A stretch of DNA of 64,000 bases from TMP-86 sp046347195 (GTDB taxonomy: Bacteria > Pseudomonadota > Gammaproteobacteria > Steroidobacterales > Steroidobacteraceae): contig JAXMGQ010000008.1 in NCBI GenBank assembly GCA_046347195.1, forward strand, positions 1-64,000, in the 5' to 3' direction. The notes beneath the pieces were generated by a model. It was not told the origin of the DNA, made no database searches, and saw only the letters and a program-made list of their open reading frames with translations. The position numbers and the translations under genes are program-made. Of the stretch, positions 60,109 to 64,000 are shown piece by piece. The number at the start of each line of letters is the position of its first letter. Position 1 is the first letter of the stretch.

Positions 60109-60586
60109 ATGGCCACATCGGCGCTGCTGAATGAACTGCGATCCGCCGGCCTGCGGGTGACTGCCGACGGTGGGCGGCTGATTGTCACGCCAAAGGATCG
60201 GCTGACCGATGCCATGCAGGCTGCGATCCGCGCCGACAAGGTGCAATTGCTTGCCGACCTTCATGGGGAAGCTGAGACGCCGTTGGACGATGAACGGCCG
60301 GCGCTGCAGGCACGCCGCCGAGAGCAAGTCCTAACGGCGCTCAAGTCACGGCCGGACATTCGATTTGCGTACCTGGCCGAATCCACCCCGACAGGCGAGG
60401 GCCGAATCACGCTGGGCATCCGCGATGTGGGGACGGGCAGGTGATCATCCGGCGGATCGCTACGACCCCCTTGCGGTAATGCGATTGCTCGATGACGTAG
60501 CAACCGGGCGCGGAGTAGATGACGGAAGAAGAGACCGAACGGAAAACCCCGATGATTCCGGGGTCAACGATGGCAAAGCCCGGTGA
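60109..60586 (+). pseudogene. TubC-N-like small protein (one frameshift)
   Basis: From ATG 60109 (MATSALLNELRSAGLRVTAD) with a TubC-N-type docking fold (GRLIVTPKDRLTDAMQAAIR, ADKVQLLADL). The frame ends at 60444 after GIRDVGTGR. The next frame continues naturally with PADRYDPLAVMRLLDDVATG, as seen in such proteins of P4-like islands, so one base is probably missing near 60445. The stop of repA and this ATG overlap by 1 bp. Confidence 0.6.
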
Positions 60587-61001
60587 GGTCGCAAGCTATG
60601 TCACTATCGATGGGATCAAGAACTACGTCGTTGGCGCGCCAAAGCCTGAACCCCGCCTAAAGCAAGCGATGGATTTCAAGCGCTACGCGGCTGAGGAAAG
60701 ACGGCACCTGGGCTACGGTTATGAGGACGATCATGAGCACCTAGAGCTGGCAAAGGCATTTGAAGCAAGGGCGGCAGCACTCATCGAAGCCGACCAGGCC
60801 GCCCCGAATCGTGGGCGGCGAAGTCACGCGAACAGCCGACGACGACGGCAGTGTGGGAGGTGGCAAACACCCTCAGGGACCCCGACCAAGCGGCAATCGA
60901 AGCGTCATTGGCACGTACCGACTTGCTCTACGACGGAAGCCGCGGCCGTGGTGGCGTTGGGGCTGGACCTGGCCAACAGCATCAGGCGGAAAACTCCTTG
61001 A
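60519..61001 (+). pseudogene. Island protein of unknown function (frames broken)
   Basis: ATG 60519 (MTEEETERKTPMIPGSTMAK) reads well to about residue 95 (DFKRYAAEERRHLGYGYEDD, LELAKAFEARAAALIEADQA). The continuation is split over other frames: GGEVTRTADDDGS, VWEVANTLRDPDQAAIEASL, then TEAAAVVALGLDLANSI. Three indels. I do not recognise the family; similar genes follow repA in related elements as far as I can tell. Confidence 0.5.
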
Positions 61002-61004
61002 AAG

Positions 61005-61593
61005 ATGATGGCGCACCAGATTGCCAAGGCTCACGTGTTGGCCATGCGCACGATGGATCGAGCCTTGGAGATAAAGGCGCCGGCGGAATGAATACGACAA
61101 CAAATTCAGTTCCCCCAACGCCGTCGAACTGGCCCGCTTGAGCGGCGCGGTAAGCCGGCTCATGCAGGCCAGTAACGACGCCATCAGCCTTCAAAAGCTG
61201 CGGCCAGGTTCGGCCCAAACGGTGACGGTGCGCCATGTCACCGTGGAGCAAGGCGGGCAAGCGGTGATCGGCAACGTGGCCGGGGGCGGCTCACGTAAGC
61301 GCCGATCCGGCCAGGAGGAAGCGAAAATGAACAGCAACCCCATGTACAAGGCTCGAGCCGCTCTGGCGCTGCATCCCCGCTGCGGAGCGCATAGTCGCCG
61401 GACTGGGCGGCCGTGCCGCAACCCGGCGATGCGAAATGGGCGCTGTCGGATGCATGGCGGTAGCAGCACGGGTGCGCCGCGCGGAAAGAAGAACGGAGCA
61501 TACCGGCACGGCCATCGTACGTTGGAAGCCCGGCGGAAGATGGTTGAACTGCGGACCGCCATCCGGGCGCTGCGGGAGCTGCTTGGCGACTAA
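61005..61593 (+). pseudogene. HGGxSTG-type island protein with upstream partner (frameshift)
   Basis: ATG 61005/61008 gives MMAHQIAKAHVLAMRTMDRA, then near 61085 one indel moves to NEYDNKFSSPNAVELARLSG and VTVRHVTVEQGGQAVIGNVA. The same frame goes on, with a possible separate ATG at 61327, into MNSNPMYKARAALAL, CGAHSRRTGRPCRNPAMRNG and CRMHGGSSTGAPRGKKNGAY. The HGGxSTGAPxGxxNGxYxHG motif is widespread in islands. Whether this is one fused gene or two coupled genes is unclear. Confidence 0.6.
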
Positions 61594-61658
61594 AGGATGG
61601 AATTGCCTTCGCGGCGACGGGCAATCATTGCGGCTGTGTTCATTCGAGCGGAAAGTCA

Positions 61659-61964
61659 TCAACCTGAGGCACCGACCGGATCGTTCGCCGCGGTGGCAAT
61701 CCGTCGCACCTTGGCATGAAATCCCCGGCGCGCCTGCCACATATCGTAGTCGCCTTGCATGGCATGCCACATGCCCGGCGTGGTTCCCAAGGCCTTAGAA
61801 AGCCGCAAGTCCATCTCCGGACTGATACCGGCGGCGCCGTTTAGAATGCGCGAAAGGGCGGCGCGCGTAACGCCTAGGCTTTTCGCAGCCTCGGTGACGC
61901 TAACCTCGGCCAGCCATTCGCGCAGCGCAAGGCCAGGATGGGGAGGATTGTGCATATTGCTCAT
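61659..61964 (-). CDS. higA: HigA-type antitoxin
   Basis: 101 residues from ATG 61964 (MSNMHNPPHPGLALREWLAE). The XRE helix-turn-helix VTEAAKSLGVTRAALSRILN and the following GISPEMDLRLSKALGTTPGM are the HigA/VapI signature. It lies 13 bp downstream of higB, toxin first, the order typical of hig loci. It represses the operon and neutralises HigB. The frame is open to 62012 but that start lies inside higB. Confidence 0.92.
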   Translation of the reverse strand: MSNMHNPPHPGLALREWLAEVSVTEAAKSLGVTRAALSRILNGAAGISPEMDLRLSKALGTTPGMWHAMQGDYDMWQARRGFHAKVRRIATAANDPVGASG

Positions 61965-61977
61965 GAGCGAATCTCCA

Positions 61978-62256
61978 TCAGTGGTAGTCCCGGTAGTCCA
62001 CCAGCACCGCATCGGCCGCCTCGAAGCGAAAGGTCAGCCGGTAGTTCTCATCCACCCACACGGCCCAGTGGCCGGCCAGAGTTCCCTTCAGCGGGTGCAA
62101 TCGCCAGCCCGGCGCGTTCATGTCCCTCGGTCCGCTGGCCCGATTCAACTGGGCGAGCTGCAGCCGTAGACGCTTTGCGTGCTTGGGCTGTATCCCGCTG
62201 ACCGTGCCTTTGCGAAAGAACGCCTCAAGTCCTGCATGGCGGAAGCTGCGAATCAC
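61978..62256 (-). CDS. higB: HigB/RelE-type mRNA interferase toxin
   Basis: 92 residues starting MIRSFRHAGLEAFFRKGTVS. The RelE-fold HigB pattern is clear: GIQPKHAKRLRLQLAQLNRA, GWRLHPLKGTLAGHWAVWVD, YRLTFRFEAADAVLVDYRDYH (last His). It cleaves mRNA on the ribosome. Divergent from nothing and placed at the right end of the element, it would stabilise the island against loss. Confidence 0.92.
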   Translation of the reverse strand: MIRSFRHAGLEAFFRKGTVSGIQPKHAKRLRLQLAQLNRASGPRDMNAPGWRLHPLKGTLAGHWAVWVDENYRLTFRFEAADAVLVDYRDYH

Positions 62257-62426
62257 TCGATGAAGTGTATAGCGGTACTATACGGGACGCAATGGGATAC
62301 CATGAGACTTACCGCACGGACCCGCCATTTGTGCGGCGCGATGACAGGAAGTGGCGGGGGGTAGATTTGGGGGTATGTTCAGCTCCGCACGCTGGAAATC
62401 ACGGCGATTTTCGATGATTTCCAAAA

Positions 62427-62450
62427 GGTTCGATTCCGCGAGTCGCACCA
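62427..62450 (+). repeat. att core, copy 3 (attR of element 2), degenerate
   Basis: GGTTCGATTCCGCGAGTC followed by GCACCA matches the last 25 bases of the att core with one G missing. It marks the right end of element 2. The preceding bases (62356-62375) carry GGGGGTAG and GGGGGTA repeats like those at the left end. Confidence 0.85.
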
Positions 62451-62506
62451 ACACCACTGCTGGAACTGGCCGCCCGCGCACGCCACGGCTGTCGCTGGAT
62501 CTGTGA

Positions 62507-63751
62507 TCAACGTTCCAGTGTGTCCACCGCTTCCAGGATGAGGTCGTACACGCCCCGCAGTTCGGCCTGCGTGATGCAGTAGGGCGGCATCACATACAGC
62601 GTGTTGCCCAGCGGGCGCAGCAGCAGATCGCGGGCGCGGAAAAAAGCATGCAGGCGGGGACCCACCGAGGCGAGATATCCGGCATCGATCGATGCCAGGT
62701 CCAGCGCGGTGAGCGTGCCGCACTGGCGCGCATCGCGCACCCGCGGGTGATCGTGCAGCCGGCGCAGTTCCTCGGCTTGCCAGCGGCCGAGCGCGGCGAT
62801 GCGTTCGGCCACGGGCTCGCGCTTCAGACTTCAGATTCGCCAGTGCCGCCGCGCATGCGGCGATAGGGTTGGCGTGAAAGGCCGAATGCCAGAAGGTGCG
62901 CTCACGGTCCGTGGAGTAGTGGGCCTCGAAGATTTCTGGCCGGCAGGCGGTAGCCAGTAGGGCAGGCCGCCGGTCAATCCTTGGAGGAACACAGGATGTC
63001 GAAATGCCGGCCTGCTCGCAGGCGAAGCGCGTGCGGTGCGGCCCCAGCCGTCAGCATCACCTCATCGGCGATGAACAGTACGTCGTGAGCCACGCAGATT
63101 TCGTGCATGCGTTGAAGTGTGGCGGCGGAGTACATGAGCATGCCGCCCGCGCCCAGCACCAGCAGTTTGAGCAGCAGCGCGGCCGTGTCCAGTGCACGGC
63201 AGGCTTGCTCAGCGCGTCTGGCGTTACCGATTCCCGCCTGGCTGCCGGGAACTGCAGGCTTTCCACCTGGAACAGCAACGGCTCGTAGGCGCGGGTAAAA
63301 ACGCCGCGCGCACCCGCGACATGAGTACCCACGGTGTCGCCATGGTAGCCGTGTTTCAGTACGAGGAAGCGCGATGATGCAGGCTGGCGCGATGAACAGT
63401 AGCCCAACGCCATCTTGAGCGCGACTTCGACGCTGGTGGAGCCGCTGTCGAATAGAAAATGTGCGGCAGGCCCGGCGGCAACGCGTCCAGCGATACGCGC
63501 CAGCGTCTCGGCCAGCTCGTGAGCCGAATTCGGCGCGAAGATCACCTGATCCAGCGACTCGACTTGCCGGCGCACGGCTTCCACGATGGCGGGGTGGCAG
63601 TGACCATGCGTGATCACCCTGCCAGGGAGTAGATGGCATCGAGCACGCGCCGGCATCGCGCGTATGCAGGTACGCGCTCTCGGTGCGTACGACCTCGGGA
63701 AACTCCGCATGCAGCGCATGCTGCGAACGGATGCCAGACGGGAGAGGTCAC
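62507..63751 (-). pseudogene. bioA: Adenosylmethionine-8-amino-7-oxononanoate aminotransferase (frames broken)
   Basis: PLP-dependent step of biotin synthesis. GTG 63751 starts (M)TSPVWHPFA; then, in changing frames, LDAIYSLAG, VITHGHCHPAIVEAVRRQVE, HFLFDSGSTSVEVALKMALG, LVLKHGYHGDTVGTHV, HEICVAHDVLFIADEVM (the aspartate that binds PLP), and a clean C-terminal 100 residues (MAERIAALGRWQAEELRRLH). The PLP lysine region is not readable in one frame (near 62990). About eight indels. Its start overlaps the bioF stop by 4 bp. Confidence 0.8.
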
Positions 63752-64000
63752 GCCGGCAGTTCCTCGCGTTCGGCTGCCAGCGCCTCGACCAGGGCGTCGA
63801 TGTCGCGCTCCATGGCATTGAGCGTGATGGACAGGCGGAGCCGAGCCGTACCCGCGGTACGGTGGGCGGGCGCACGGCGCGGATGTCGAAGCCGCGTTGT
63901 TACTGAGCGTGCGAAAGCGGCGAGCGCAGCACACAGCTGCATCATCGCCGATGATGAGGGGGCTGTATCTGCGAGCCGCTGAAGGCCGATGCTGGGCGAC
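63748..64000 (-). pseudogene. bioF: 8-amino-7-oxononanoate synthase C-terminus (partial, frames broken)
   Basis: The frame ending at 63748 closes GTARLRLSITLNAMERDIDA, LVEALAAEREELPA, the usual BioF end. Upstream pieces IQPLIIGDDAAV, GFDIRAVRPPTVP need two or three indels to join. One indel is a run of five G at 63958-63962 where four would keep the frame. The gene continues beyond the right edge. BioF condenses pimeloyl-ACP with alanine, the step before BioA. Confidence 0.65.

Larger units (their letters stand above)
56502..60109 (+). pseudogene. repA: RepA-type primase/helicase interrupted by an IS
   Basis: ATG 56502 (MSDAISQFREALAARGI). Toprim-like primase region (VVCVAEGFATAASITEATGY, AKIILCADDDY), then a RepA/RecA-like ATPase with Walker A AGAPGTGKTTVALALAA and Walker B LLLVDPIVSAVAG, and the RGISHFSKG-like sensor GISHFSKGTAGRDVVERV. 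It breaks at GSLAFG (58088), where the IS enters, and resumes at 59517 in the same frame as AFGALARLVFAAAKM. After about 59770, two more indels lie before the C-terminal SGGWMWSLPLAEDAQGSQD and TGA 60109. Initiates replication of the element. Confidence 0.85.
53047..62450. mobile_element. P4-like integrative element (element 2)
   Basis: About 9.4 kb between att core copy 2 and a degenerate 24-nt copy 3. Content: P4-type integrase, AlpA-like regulator, zinc ribbon, RepA-type primase/helicase, TubC-like and HGGxSTG small genes and HigBA, with no capsid or tail genes. This is the layout of a replicating satellite or mobilisable island that would need a helper for transfer. The adjacent prophage is a conceivable helper but nothing shows that it is. 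A 1.4-kb IS interrupts repA. Confidence 0.8.

Overview
This window is high-GC bacterial chromosome, most likely from a gammaproteobacterium. The host gene order ispB / rplU-rpmA-obgE / rpsT / murJ-ribF-ileS-lspA-ispH fits that class, but I cannot place it below class from sequence alone. Two mobile elements sit in tandem in the 3' half of a tRNA-Thr(CGT) gene.

Host left arm (1-10941): a DUF433/DUF5615 toxin-antitoxin pair cut by the window edge, tRNA-Pro(CGG), ispB, the L21-L27-Obg operon, rpsT with a UUG start, and the tightly packed run murJ-ribF-ileS-lspA-ispH. It ends in tRNA-Thr. These genes are full length and show no frameshifts.

Element 1 (10942-53046) is a temperate podovirus-like prophage bounded by a 49-bp direct repeat of the tRNA-Thr 3' half. 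The leftward early operon (minus strand) carries a DnaQ-like exonuclease, an associated protein, a PD-(D/E)XK exonuclease, a Bet-like annealing protein, small proteins, a cytosine-5 methyltransferase, an excisionase-like protein and an integrase whose 3' end runs into the tRNA. A repressor and a Cro-like protein diverge at about 18.75 kb. Copies of the operator AACACN5GTGTT lie both there and about 0.85 kb away at the head of the leftward operon, an arrangement like lambda OR and OL. A lipoprotein gene follows the repressor. Rightward come replication genes, a nuclease, terminase, T7/BPP-1-type portal, scaffold, capsid, a 9-kb cassette of beta-rich virion proteins including a putative glycoside hydrolase and a 20-residue-repeat protein, tail-tube adaptor genes, ejection proteins, a beta-helix tailspike, and a lysis cassette (GH24 endolysin, holin, nested Rz/Rz1). 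An 11-bp motif, TTGATTGTGCA, recurs at five late-gene boundaries.

Element 2 (53047-62450) is a 9.4-kb P4-like integrative element: P4-type integrase, three unassigned genes, an AlpA-like gene with permuted parts, a zinc-ribbon protein, a RepA-type primase/helicase split by an ISL3-family insertion sequence, small genes of P4-like replication islands, and a HigBA addiction pair. It ends in a 24-nt degenerate copy of the same att core. Host sequence resumes with bioA and the end of bioF on the minus strand.

Reading frames are intact over most of the window. In patches (about 14.6-17.9, 20.3, 22.8-27.8, 40.5, 43.97, 58.1-59.5, 59.8-61.1 and 62.5-64.0 kb) recognisable proteins are spread over two or three frames by frequent single-base indels. 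These patches include host bioA/bioF, so residual sequencing error is at least as likely as gene decay. Genes in them are listed as pseudogenes in the sense of 'frame broken in this sequence'.
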